A stretch of DNA of 64,000 bases from the NCBI RefSeq assembly GCF_007004765.1, contig NZ_VIKR01000005.1:482274-546273 (forward strand), written 5' to 3'. Of the stretch, positions 36,012 to 44,705 are shown piece after piece; the first letter of the stretch is position 1; every line of letters starts with the position of its first letter. The stretch comes from Aliikangiella marina. Its GTDB lineage: Bacteria > Pseudomonadota > Gammaproteobacteria > Enterobacterales > Kangiellaceae. The position numbers were made by a program, and so were the translations under genes. Under the pieces are notes generated by a model that ran no database searches, was not told the DNA's origin, and was given only the letters and a program-made list of their open reading frames with translations.

Positions 36012-37583
36012 ATGAGTTCAATTCGACCCATCAAACGCGCACTCATTAGCGTATCAGACAAAACTGGTGTTTTGGAGTTTGCCCAAGCTTTAGCCGCTTC
36101 GGGCGTCGAGATTTTATCAACAGGTGGTACTGCGAAATTGTTAATGGAAAACAATGTACCGGTCAAAGAGGTTTCCAGTCATACCGGGTTTCCTGAAATG
36201 ATGGACGGTCGGATTAAAACACTCCATCCGAAAATTCATGGCGGAATCCTCGCGCGACGTGGGCAAGATGAAGCGGTTATGGAAGAACATGGAATCGGTG
36301 GGATTGATCTGGTTGTTGTTAACCTATACCCATTTGAAGCAACCATTGCAAAAGACGATTGTTCATTAGTCGATGCCATTGAGAATATCGATATTGGTGG
36401 TCCAACTATGCTGCGAGCAGCAGCTAAAAACCACAATGATGTCGTGGTTGCAGTTGATCCTGCTGATTATCCGCAGGTGATTGCTCAGCTCGAAGCAAAC
36501 AACGGTACAGACTATTCACTTCGATACCGTTTAGCTTGGAAAACATTTGCGCATACCGCAAAGTATGATGCGGCTATTTCAAATTATTTAGGGGCACGCT
36601 TAGACAACTTGGATGAACCACAAGAGTTTCCCGAGTCGTATTCCGTGCAATACCAAAAAGCGCAAACTATGCGCTATGGAGAAAATCCGCATCAATCAGC
36701 AGCGTTTTATGTGGAAGCTAATCCACAAGAAGCATCCGTTGCTACTGCAACACAAATTCAAGGTAAAGCGTTATCATTTAATAATGTTGCTGATACTGAT
36801 GCCGCACTAGAGTGCGTAAAGCAATTTGATGCACCGGCTTGTGTTATCGTTAAACATGCGAATCCATGTGGTGTCGCGGTAGATGAAAATATTCTTCAGG
36901 CCTATGATCGCGCCTTTCAAACTGATCCTACTTCTGCGTTTGGCGGTATCATTGCGTTTAACCAAGCGCTGGATCATGAAACAGCCAAGGCAATTATCGA
37001 TCGGCAGTTTGTTGAAGTCATTATCGCGCCGATGGTATCTGAGCGTGCCAAAGCAGTAGTCGCGGCGAAACAAAATGTTCGTTTATTAGAATGTGGTCAG
37101 TGGGGCGCTCCGATCACAAGTTGGGATTACAAGCGTGTTAACGGTGGTTTGTTAGTTCAAGAGCGCGATTTAGGTGTTGTGACTCAAGAAGACCTTAAAA
37201 TCGTTACTGAAGTTAAACCGACTGAGCAACAAATTAAAGATCTATTGTTCTGCTGGAAGGTTGCGAAAAGTGTTAAATCAAATGCGATAGTTTATGCTAA
37301 AAATGAACAAACCATTGGCGTTGGTGCCGGTCAAATGAGTCGTGTTTACAGCGCAAAAATTGCTGGGATAAAAGCTGCAGACGAAGGCCTAGAAGTTAAA
37401 GGGTCAGTAATGGCTTCTGATGCGTTCTTCCCGTTCCGAGATGGAATCGATGCGGCCGCAGAAGCCGGCATCAGTGCAATTATTCAGCCAGGTGGTTCGA
37501 TGCGAGATCAAGAAGTTATTGATGCTGCTAATGAGCATAAAATGGCAATGGTGTTTACAGGAATGCGTCACTTTAAGCACTAA
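36012..37583 (+). CDS. purH: Bifunctional AICAR formyltransferase/IMP cyclohydrolase PurH
   Basis: Last two steps of IMP synthesis. 523 residues. N-terminal cyclohydrolase (1-about 195): [49 protein letters not shown]-terminal transformylase: [42 protein letters not shown] with the catalytic Lys-His pair, and near the end [30 protein letters not shown]. It is followed by purD after 63 bases, the usual purHD pair. Confidence 0.97.
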   Translation: MSSIRPIKRALISVSDKTGVLEFAQALAASGVEILSTGGTAKLLMENNVPVKEVSSHTGFPEMMDGRIKTLHPKIHGGILARRGQDEAVMEEHGIGGIDLVVVNLYPFEATIAKDDCSLVDAIENIDIGGPTMLRAAAKNHNDVVVAVDPADYPQVIAQLEANNGTDYSLRYRLAWKTFAHTAKYDAAISNYLGARLDNLDEPQEFPESYSVQYQKAQTMRYGENPHQSAAFYVEANPQEASVATATQIQGKALSFNNVADTDAALECVKQFDAPACVIVKHANPCGVAVDENILQAYDRAFQTDPTSAFGGIIAFNQALDHETAKAIIDRQFVEVIIAPMVSERAKAVVAAKQNVRLLECGQWGAPITSWDYKRVNGGLLVQERDLGVVTQEDLKIVTEVKPTEQQIKDLLFCWKVAKSVKSNAIVYAKNEQTIGVGAGQMSRVYSAKIAGIKAADEGLEVKGSVMASDAFFPFRDGIDAAAEAGISAIIQPGGSMRDQEVIDAANEHKMAMVFTGMRHFKH

Positions 37584-37599
37584 TTTTTTCGTCTTTTTA

Positions 37600-37621
37600 G
37601 CCCTCTTCGAAAGCAGAGGGC
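37600..37621 (+). other. Hairpin in the purH-purD spacer
   Basis: GCCCTCT (37600-37606) and AGAGGGC (37615-37621) form a 7-bp stem. The downstream bases (GTTGAATTTT) are a poor U-run, so it is more likely a partial terminator or processing signal than a full stop. Confidence 0.45.
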
Positions 37622-37646
37622 GTTGAATTTTAATTGGATAACAAAA

Positions 37647-38927
37647 ATGAAAGTTTTAATCATTGGTGGTGGCGGTCGAGAGCATGCTTTAGCTTGGAAG
37701 GCAGCACAATCAGATAGTGTCGAAACGGTATATGTAGCACCGGGCAATGCGGGAACTGCGCTGGAAAATAAATTAGAAAATATTGATATCGGCGCAGAGG
37801 ATATCGCGGGTTTATTGAATTTCGCCAAACAGGAAAACATTGACTTGACCATTGTTGGTCCAGAAGCGCCATTAGTGCTCGGCGTTGTCGATCAGTTTAC
37901 TGCCGCTGGTTTGAAATGTTTCGGGCCAAGCAAAGGCGCAGCACAGCTAGAAGGCTCAAAGGCATTTACTAAAGACTTTTTAGCGCGTCATAAAATTCCA
38001 ACAGCTGCATATGGCAACTTTACTGAGATTGACGCGGCAAAAGCCTACGTTGAAGAAGTCGGCACGCCTATCGTCATTAAAGCTGATGGCTTGGCTGCAG
38101 GAAAAGGCGTTATTATTGCCAACTCTCAAGACGAAGCCTTTGCAGCAATTGATGATATGCTCGCTGGTAACAAATTTGGCGATGCCGGTCATCGTGTCGT
38201 CGTTGAAGAGTTTTTAGTTGGCGAAGAAGCAAGCTTTATTGTCATGGTTGATGGGAAAAATATTTTACCATTAGCGACCTCTCAAGATCACAAAGCACGT
38301 GATAACGGTGATACTGGACCAAATACCGGTGGCATGGGTGCGTATTCACCGGCGGCAGTTGTTACTGATGAAATGCACGCTAAAATCATGCAACAGGTGA
38401 TTGTTCCAACTGTGGAAGGAATGGCGGCTGAGGGACATCCCTATACCGGATTTTTATATGCAGGAATTATGATTTCTCCAGAAGGTGTACCAAAAGTCTT
38501 AGAATATAATTGTCGATTTGGTGATCCAGAAACTCAACCGATTTTATCGCGCTTAAAATCGGATTTGTCGCAACTTTGTCTGGCCGCATTAGAGGGAAAA
38601 CTCGATTCTGTGTCTTGTGATTGGGATCCAAGGTTTGCCGTTGGGGTTGTTATGGCCGCTGGCGGTTATCCTGAGAGCTACCCAAAAGGTGATGAAATTA
38701 AAGGGCTTGAAAACGACATTCAAGATACCAAGGTTTTTCATGCTGGGACTAAAAATGAAAATGGTAAAGTGGTCACTGCGGGTGGCCGAGTGCTATGTGT
38801 CGTCGCATTGGGTGACAGTGTGACGGCTTCACAAGCTCTCGCTTATGACCGAGTAAAATCTATCGACTGGGACAAAGTCTACTATCGTACTGATATTGGT
38901 CACCGCGCAATTGCACGTGAAAAATAA
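37647..38927 (+). CDS. purD: Phosphoribosylamine-glycine ligase PurD
   Basis: ATP-grasp enzyme forming glycinamide ribonucleotide from phosphoribosylamine and glycine. From the ATG at 37647 the protein has 426 residues and begins MKVLIIGGGGREHALAWKAAQ, as in E. coli; a TTG at 37623 would add eight unsupported residues. Seen: GPEAPLVLGVVDQF, KADGLAAGKGVIIA, EEFLVGEEASF, DHKARDNGDTGPNTGGMGAYSPA and EYNCRFGDPETQPIL, all family signatures. Downstream of purH, probably co-transcribed. Confidence 0.97.
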   Translation: MKVLIIGGGGREHALAWKAAQSDSVETVYVAPGNAGTALENKLENIDIGAEDIAGLLNFAKQENIDLTIVGPEAPLVLGVVDQFTAAGLKCFGPSKGAAQLEGSKAFTKDFLARHKIPTAAYGNFTEIDAAKAYVEEVGTPIVIKADGLAAGKGVIIANSQDEAFAAIDDMLAGNKFGDAGHRVVVEEFLVGEEASFIVMVDGKNILPLATSQDHKARDNGDTGPNTGGMGAYSPAAVVTDEMHAKIMQQVIVPTVEGMAAEGHPYTGFLYAGIMISPEGVPKVLEYNCRFGDPETQPILSRLKSDLSQLCLAALEGKLDSVSCDWDPRFAVGVVMAAGGYPESYPKGDEIKGLENDIQDTKVFHAGTKNENGKVVTAGGRVLCVVALGDSVTASQALAYDRVKSIDWDKVYYRTDIGHRAIAREK

Positions 38928-38936
38928 TATTACATT

Positions 38937-38972
38937 AAAGCGATACACAAATTAATTTTGGTGTATCGCTTT
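38937..38972. terminator. Strong hairpin after purD
   Basis: AAAGCGATACAC (38937-38948) pairs with GTGTATCGCTTT (38961-38972), 12 bp, 12-base loop. The U-run is short (TTTG) on the plus strand, so termination efficiency is uncertain. Confidence 0.65.
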
Positions 38973-39006
38973 GCTCCAGTCCTTTTGTTATCATCCTTAG
39001 CGCAAT

Positions 39007-39022
39007 CAAACTAAATAGTTTG
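39007..39022. repeat. Inverted repeat upstream of the RAYT gene
   Basis: CAAACTA (39007-39013) and TAGTTTG (39016-39022) are perfect complements around AA, followed by several variations of AGTTTGTT and AATTGTTTGG up to 39085. Such palindromes next to Y1 transposase genes can be REP-like target sites. Confidence 0.4.
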
Positions 39023-39094
39023 TTAGTCAATTTATTGCCTATATTCAGTTTGTTTGGCTATATCCGTTGATAACCAAATTGTTTGGAGAAAAGC

Positions 39095-39667
39095 TTGAGT
39101 AGTCACGAAAAAATTCATTTAGTCGAAGGTGAGTTTTATCATTTATTTGGACACTCATTGGCAAAGAATGCCAAGCTTTTCTATAACGCCAGAAATTATG
39201 ACTCTTTTCTGAAAAATTTTCGCAAGTATTTTTCAAAGTACCTCGATGTTTGGGCTTATTGCTTAGTACCCAATCACTTTCATTTTATGGTGCGAGTTAA
39301 GCTGAAAGTTGATACAACGATCGTTGAGATCTGGCGAGAGTTTTCGGACGAGTTTTCGGCAATGATTAATAAGCAAGAAAATCGTCTCGGTAATCAATTC
39401 CAAAAGCTTCCGCAATTTTTACATATTAAAAACAAATCTCATCTGTTACCGATGGTCAAATACATTAATTACAACCCGGTTCATCATGGGTTAGTTGAGA
39501 AGCCATCAGATTGGCGATATAGCTCTGTTGCGCGTACTTTTAGTGATAAGAAACTCCACGTAGAGGTCAACAAATTAATGAGTATTTTTGAGCAAGGAGA
39601 TAAATTTGACCGATTTCTTTATGACACCGAAGAGTTTAAAGAAATTGAATACTGCATCGTTGAATGA
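39095..39667 (+). mobile_element. REP-associated tyrosine transposase (RAYT), Y1/IS200-like HUH enzyme
   Basis: 190 residues from a TTG start with GGAG six bases upstream; another TTG at 39083 is open. Single-strand DNA transposase of the Y1 HUH family. Seen: HUH motif VPNHFHFMV with His61 and His63, and YINYNPVHHGLV containing the likely catalytic Tyr123, followed by DWRYSSV, the usual RAYT tail. Length is shorter than many RAYTs but all core motifs are there. RAYTs are single-copy domesticated transposases linked to REP palindromes rather than self-mobile insertion sequences. A 14-bp-period repeat tract lies 50 bases downstream. Confidence 0.85.
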
Positions 39668-39706
39668 TATTTTTTATTGTTGCGTGACTGAAACTTGTCG
39701 CCTTTG

Positions 39707-39831
39707 CAATGACCATCAATGAATTCCTATCAATCGATGCCCTTCAACCAATGCCGTTCAATCATTGCCCCGCAAGCAATGCGCTTCAATCAATCTCCCT
39801 CAATCAGCTCCCACTCAATGAGAATGAACTG
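39707..39831. repeat. Degenerate tandem repeat with a 14-bp period
   Basis: Units begin CAAT or a one-base variant at 39717, 39731, 39745, 39759, 39773, 39787 and 39801, all exactly 14 bases apart, with further partial units starting at 39707 and 39816. A consensus is CAATCAATGCCCTT; individual units differ by two to six bases. It is non-coding, lies directly after the RAYT gene, and occupies much of the 374-base gap before the kinase gene; the remainder shows nothing I can assign. Confidence 0.8.
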
Positions 39832-40041
39832 AGATAAGCCCCGTATATAGCAATATTAATCGTTGAGCTGAAGGAAACTAGGGCTTTCTCCGGTGAGCAA
39901 CATCGACTCAAAAAACGCTAAAGTTTATTAAAGTTAAGCTTATTAGTATTAAATTACGGTTTCCCTGTCGATTCCGCGCTATTATTAGCAATGACACTGG
40001 TTTAGGCACGCTAGAAAATAAAAAATATCTTCGCAAAGTTT

Positions 40042-42636
40042 ATGACGGATCCACTCATAGGAAAAATCCTCAAAGACGCATATCAAATTCAGCGAGTGCT
40101 CGCGGATGGCGGTATGGGCATGGTCTATATCGCTGAACAGCTAAGCTTAGGACGTCAGGTCGTTTTAAAGGTGTTGCGCCCCAACTTAGTCGATGATGAC
40201 TTTGCCGAGTTATTCCTCAGAGAAGCGCGTATTAATAGCCAGTTAAATCATCCTAATGTAGTGAGCGTGTTTGACTTTGGAAAAACGGACGATGATATCG
40301 TTTTTTTAGCGATGGAATATTTAGATGGGCAAACCATTGGTGACATTGTCAAAGCGCAAGGCGGATTGTCTCTGGCGAAGTGTTTGTGGGTAATGGAACA
40401 AGTCTGCAGCAGCGTGCATGCTGCGCATAAAATGCATATCGTGCATCGTGATATCAAACCCAATAACATTATGGTGAGCTCAGTTTCTGGTGACACCGTG
40501 GTTGCCAAAATCCTTGATTTTGGGATTAGCAAGCCATTAGAAGAGCGCGATTTAAAGCATACTCGGATGGGGACCGTAATGGGCACGCCAGGGTACATTG
40601 CCCCAGAACAAATATCGGGTGAGCAAGATATTGATACGCGCGCCGATATTTATGCTTTGGGAGCTGTACTTTATTTTATGTTAACCGGTCGGGCGCCCTA
40701 TGAAGGAAACAGCGGTGAAGTGATAATGCATAAACAATTATCAGCATTGCCTGAGCCATTGTCGCAAAGCGATGTAAAAGATTCTGATGCCATAGTCTTG
40801 CAGCCAGTGATAGAAAAAGCGATGCAACTCGGGCGTGAGCAAAGATATCAGGATGTGAATAGTTTTTGGACTGATATAACCGAGTATGCTCGTGGTGAAA
40901 AATCCAAGCCGATACAAAAATCAACCGCAGCAGGAGAAGCGACGAGATACTATTTTGTCTATCGGGGAGAGCTGGCGCAAGGAGTCTCTCAACAACAAGC
41001 CAGTTTGAATTTTCATAAAAACTTTGGCTACAGCAGTAAGCAAATCGCGAAGCTTTTTAGCGGTAAACCAATTGTTGTGCGAAAAAATATTAGCTATGAA
41101 AAGGCGAATGCTATCGCGGAGAAATTTAAACTCCAAGGGGCTATAGGAAAAATTGAAGAGATGCAGGATGCAACTCGAATTGTGACGCGACCCGGAAAGA
41201 TCACTAGTACCTTGCCATCAGTTAGCCGATTAGAAGCGATATCATTAGCTGACATAAAAGCTGCTGCCGACAAACTAGAGTTGGAACAGCCAGGGTTTGA
41301 AAGAGACGAGTCGCCCTCAAAGATTAATGCGCAATCTATTTCTAATGTTTCACTTAGTATCGCCAATAAGACTTCAACTCAATCAAACTTTGCCAGAAAT
41401 TTAGTGGTCACTTTGGCAATTGTCACAATTATTAGTGCTAGCGTATGGCTGTATATGCCTTGGCGTTATCAAATGCTTGATTTCTATCATTACTCGATTC
41501 TGGAGAACCCCATTCCGAGGGGCGTTACAAGCGAAAGAATTGATATCGGAATGAGTGCCGCGTTTTCGGGAAGCGCACGTGAAATTGGTCATTCCATGCG
41601 AACCGGTATTAATGCTTATTTTCAATATATTAATCAGCAAGGCGGGATCCACGGACGCCAGATAAAGTTAGTTGAGTTAGATGATGGGTATGAGCCGCAA
41701 CGTGCTCTAGCAAATATGGATTCTTTGCTCGATCCACAGTTGGGAGCCTTTGCGCTTCTCGGCAACGTGGGGACACCCACAGCAAAAGCGATATTACCGG
41801 TGCTATTAGATAATAAGACTATCGTATTTGGTACATTTTCAGGCTCGTCAATATTAAGAAACAATCCACCAGACCGCTACGTTTTTAATTATCGGGCGAG
41901 TTATGCCGACGAAACTTCAGCTTTAATTGATTACTATACTAATGAGTTAGAAATCCCGGCAAGTCGCATTGCTATTTTTTTTCAAAATGACAGTTATGGT
42001 TTAGCGGGAGTCCATGGCGTTGAAACTGCGCTGCATAAAAAAGGGATCTCACATGACTCTATTGTTAAAGCAAGTTATGAACGTAACACGGCTCAAGTCA
42101 GTGATGCCGTCGAGTTATTATCCGCCCCTGAGCAATCGATAGATGCAATTGTAATGGTTAGTACATACGCTGCCAGCGCAGAGTTCATCAAACAAATGCA
42201 GCTAAAAGGCTACCAAGGGAAGTTTGCCAACGTGTCATTTGTCGGCTCAACAGCGCTCGTTGAGCGTTTACAAGAAATCGGCGTTTCTGGTAACGATGTT
42301 TTAATTTCTCAAGTGGTACCGCCATTTAATTCTTACGCGACTGGTGTTTTAAAGTACAGGGAACATCTCAATGCTTATTTTCCGGGTGAAAAACCTAACT
42401 TTATCTCTTTAGAAGGTTACATCGTCGCACAAATATTTTGTGAAGCGCTAATTCGGGCTGGGCGACATTTGGACACTGAAATTGTGGTTGAGGCCTTGGA
42501 GTCAATCAAAGATTTTGATCTCGGTATAGGCTCGCCAGTTAGTTTTAGTCTCTCTAACCATCAGGGTAGCCACCGAGTCTGGGGAACGAAAATTGACACA
42601 GAGGGAAATTTTGAATTAGTTGAGTTGCGGGAATAG
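40042..42636 (+). CDS. Receptor Ser/Thr protein kinase with extracytoplasmic type I periplasmic-binding domain
   Basis: 864 residues, with three parts. (1) Hanks-type kinase, about 14-280: glycine loop ADGGMGMVY, Lys43 in VVLKVL, HRDIKPNN (His135-Asp137), DFG at 159-161, GTPGYIAPEQ; all catalytic residues present, so active. (2) A juxtamembrane domain near 302-373, beginning RYYFVYRGELAQGV and containing KLFSGKPIVVRK; I have no name for it, but the pattern recurs in proteobacterial membrane proteins. (3) One transmembrane helix, about 453-472, then a Leu/Ile/Val-type binding fold (about 500-864): IDIGMSAAFSGSAREIG, AYFQYINQQGGIHGRQIKLVELDD, and IAIFFQNDSYGLAGV. It therefore looks like a single-chain ligand-gated kinase. 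No adjacent substrate gene is obvious; it is monocistronic. Confidence 0.9.
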   Translation: MTDPLIGKILKDAYQIQRVLADGGMGMVYIAEQLSLGRQVVLKVLRPNLVDDDFAELFLREARINSQLNHPNVVSVFDFGKTDDDIVFLAMEYLDGQTIGDIVKAQGGLSLAKCLWVMEQVCSSVHAAHKMHIVHRDIKPNNIMVSSVSGDTVVAKILDFGISKPLEERDLKHTRMGTVMGTPGYIAPEQISGEQDIDTRADIYALGAVLYFMLTGRAPYEGNSGEVIMHKQLSALPEPLSQSDVKDSDAIVLQPVIEKAMQLGREQRYQDVNSFWTDITEYARGEKSKPIQKSTAAGEATRYYFVYRGELAQGVSQQQASLNFHKNFGYSSKQIAKLFSGKPIVVRKNISYEKANAIAEKFKLQGAIGKIEEMQDATRIVTRPGKITSTLPSVSRLEAISLADIKAAADKLELEQPGFERDESPSKINAQSISNVSLSIANKTSTQSNFARNLVVTLAIVTIISASVWLYMPWRYQMLDFYHYSILENPIPRGVTSERIDIGMSAAFSGSAREIGHSMRTGINAYFQYINQQGGIHGRQIKLVELDDGYEPQRALANMDSLLDPQLGAFALLGNVGTPTAKAILPVLLDNKTIVFGTFSGSSILRNNPPDRYVFNYRASYADETSALIDYYTNELEIPASRIAIFFQNDSYGLAGVHGVETALHKKGISHDSIVKASYERNTAQVSDAVELLSAPEQSIDAIVMVSTYAASAEFIKQMQLKGYQGKFANVSFVGSTALVERLQEIGVSGNDVLISQVVPPFNSYATGVLKYREHLNAYFPGEKPNFISLEGYIVAQIFCEALIRAGRHLDTEIVVEALESIKDFDLGIGSPVSFSLSNHQGSHRVWGTKIDTEGNFELVELRE

Positions 42637-43035
42637 CCAATTCACTGATTAACACTTTGCTGCCAGTTTTAGCTCACCAATAGCACCATCGGCCTAGTGC
42701 TTGCCGACAAATCCCTCTTTAACCTATTGATCCGTAACTTAAATGTCCCGATATGAGCAATCTTACAGCAAAGTATGTCAGAGATTATAGATTCTTACAT
42801 TTTCCCCTTTGCCTTTGACTGTTGAAAAGAGGAATATTAATTCGCGTTGAATCTCTTGGCGGGGTTTAATGCAATTTAATACTGCTTAAAAACGATAATA
42901 ATTGGTTAATTAACGACCATTTTGGACCATATTTATACTTTTGCACCTTTGCTGTGCGAGTTATAGATAATAAAACGAAAGCTAATCAATTAGACACTAG
43001 AATAAACTACATTCTCAAAACTAGAGGTGGAAACA
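42637..43035. other. 390-base leader before the TldD-like gene
   Basis: AT-rich, with no coding frame longer than about 20 codons that has a ribosome site. A GATAAT hexamer at 42966-42971 is a possible -10 element. GAGGTGG (43024-43030) is the ribosome-binding site that selects the ATG at 43036. No convincing precursor-peptide gene for the TldD/E pair is present. Confidence 0.5.
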
Positions 43036-44667
43036 ATGGAAAGACGTGATTTTGTCAAGCTCTCCTGTGCCGGCTTTGGCAGCATGATGTTACCCATTAA
43101 CGGTAATATTGTGACTGCAGCGGAACTACTTGACCGACCAATGGATGTTGCAATGAAAAAGCAACTCGCCGATGTGGCACTTAACGCTGCAAAATCAGTA
43201 GGTGCAACCTACGCAGATGCGAGAATCGGCCGGTATCTCAACCAGTTTATTACTACCCGAGATAAAGTTGTTAATAATGTTGTTAACACTGAGTCTGCTG
43301 GGATCGGTATTCGAGTCATTGCAAACGGTACTTGGGGATTTGCCTCCACCTCGATTATGACCCCAGAAAGTATTGCTCAAACTGCTAAAGATGCGGTGGC
43401 TATTGCGAAAGCAAATTCAAAGTTTCAAACCGAGCCTGTCCGTTTAGCGCCAGTGAAAGGTTACGGAGACATCAGCTGGAAAACGCCAATTGTTAAAAAC
43501 GCATTTGAAATTCCGGTCAAAGACAAAGTTGATATGCTACTTGAAGTGAACAATGCAGCGTTAACGAATGGCGCGAATTTCATTCAATCGATTTTGTTTT
43601 TGGTGAATGAACAAAAATATTTCGCTTCAACCGAAGGTTCTTATATTGACCAAGATGTTCACCGATTGTGGGCTCCGTTCTTTGCAACGGCGGTTGGTAA
43701 ATCAGGCTTTAAACAAAGAAGTGGCTTAGGCAATCCTGTCGGTATGGGCTTTGAGTACCTAGACGGCAAGAAAGAAGATAAAGTTTATGTTCAAGGTGCG
43801 AACGTAGGCTACAACAATTCTTATGATATGGTTGAAGATGCAACCAACGCGGGTAAAGAATTACAGAAAAAACTTAAAGCGAAATCGGTTAAACCGGGTA
43901 AGTACGATCTTGTACTCGACCCCGCCCACTTAATGCTCACGATCCACGAGTCTGTTGGACATCCACTGGAACTTGACCGAGTCTTGGGTTATGAAGCTAA
44001 CTTTGCCGGTACAAGTTTTGCGACGCTGGATAAATGGAAGAGCAAGAAATTCCAATATGGCAGCGATATCGTCAACTTGTTTGCGGATAAAAATCAAGCT
44101 TATTCATTAGGTAACGTTGGTTACGATGACGAGGGTGTGAAAACCAAAGAATGGGATCTCGTTAAGGATGGTATCTTAGTTAATTACCAAGCAACTCGTG
44201 ATCAAGTTCACATGATAGACCAAAATGAGTCTCACGGTTGCTGTTACTCGCAAAGCTGGCGAGATGTTCAATTCCAGCGTATGCCAAATGTGTCACTACG
44301 TCCAAATGCGAAAGAAGATTTAAGTGCTGATGACGTTATCAAAGATGTAAAAGATGGTATCTACATTGCTGGACGTGGCTCCTTTTCAATCGACCAACAA
44401 CGTTACAACTTCCAGTTTGGTGGACAATTGTTTTATGAAATCAAGGACGGCAAAATTGTCGACCAGATTGAAGATGTTGCTTATCAATCTAATACTCAAG
44501 AGTTTTGGAACTCCTGTACTCAACTTGCCGGTAAATCTGACTACCGTGTTGGTGGTTCATTCTTTGACGGTAAAGGACAGCCATCGCAAGTTAGTGCTGT
44601 TTCTCATGGGTGTCCAACGACTCGATTTAATAATATCAACGTACTCAATACTAAACGTCGAGTTTAG
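43036..44667 (+). CDS. TldD-like metalloprotease with a Tat signal peptide
   Basis: TldD/PmbA family, 543 residues from the ATG at 43036 (GAGGTGG five bases upstream; a GTG at 43027 is less likely). TldD with TldE forms a heterodimeric zinc protease that trims peptides. The zinc motif is HESVGH (His304, Glu305, His309), within IHESVGHPLELDR. The N-terminus MERRDFVKLSCAGFGSMMLP fits a twin-arginine signal: R-R-x-F-x-K, a hydrophobic stretch, then VTA-A as a possible cleavage site. Classical TldD is cytoplasmic, so this one is probably exported folded. The TldE-like partner follows 38 bases later. Confidence 0.87.
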   Translation: MERRDFVKLSCAGFGSMMLPINGNIVTAAELLDRPMDVAMKKQLADVALNAAKSVGATYADARIGRYLNQFITTRDKVVNNVVNTESAGIGIRVIANGTWGFASTSIMTPESIAQTAKDAVAIAKANSKFQTEPVRLAPVKGYGDISWKTPIVKNAFEIPVKDKVDMLLEVNNAALTNGANFIQSILFLVNEQKYFASTEGSYIDQDVHRLWAPFFATAVGKSGFKQRSGLGNPVGMGFEYLDGKKEDKVYVQGANVGYNNSYDMVEDATNAGKELQKKLKAKSVKPGKYDLVLDPAHLMLTIHESVGHPLELDRVLGYEANFAGTSFATLDKWKSKKFQYGSDIVNLFADKNQAYSLGNVGYDDEGVKTKEWDLVKDGILVNYQATRDQVHMIDQNESHGCCYSQSWRDVQFQRMPNVSLRPNAKEDLSADDVIKDVKDGIYIAGRGSFSIDQQRYNFQFGGQLFYEIKDGKIVDQIEDVAYQSNTQEFWNSCTQLAGKSDYRVGGSFFDGKGQPSQVSAVSHGCPTTRFNNINVLNTKRRV

Positions 44668-44705
44668 TTTGAAGAATGACAGAATAAGATTAGATGAGGT
44701 GAACA

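Noticed and set aside
39707..39831. Possible CRISPR array
   Set aside because: Units are 14 bases with no separate spacers, and no cas genes are near.
42637..43035. Precursor peptide for the TldD/E pair
   Set aside because: Only frames of 15 to 21 codons, none with a ribosome site or a Cys/Ser/Gly-rich core.
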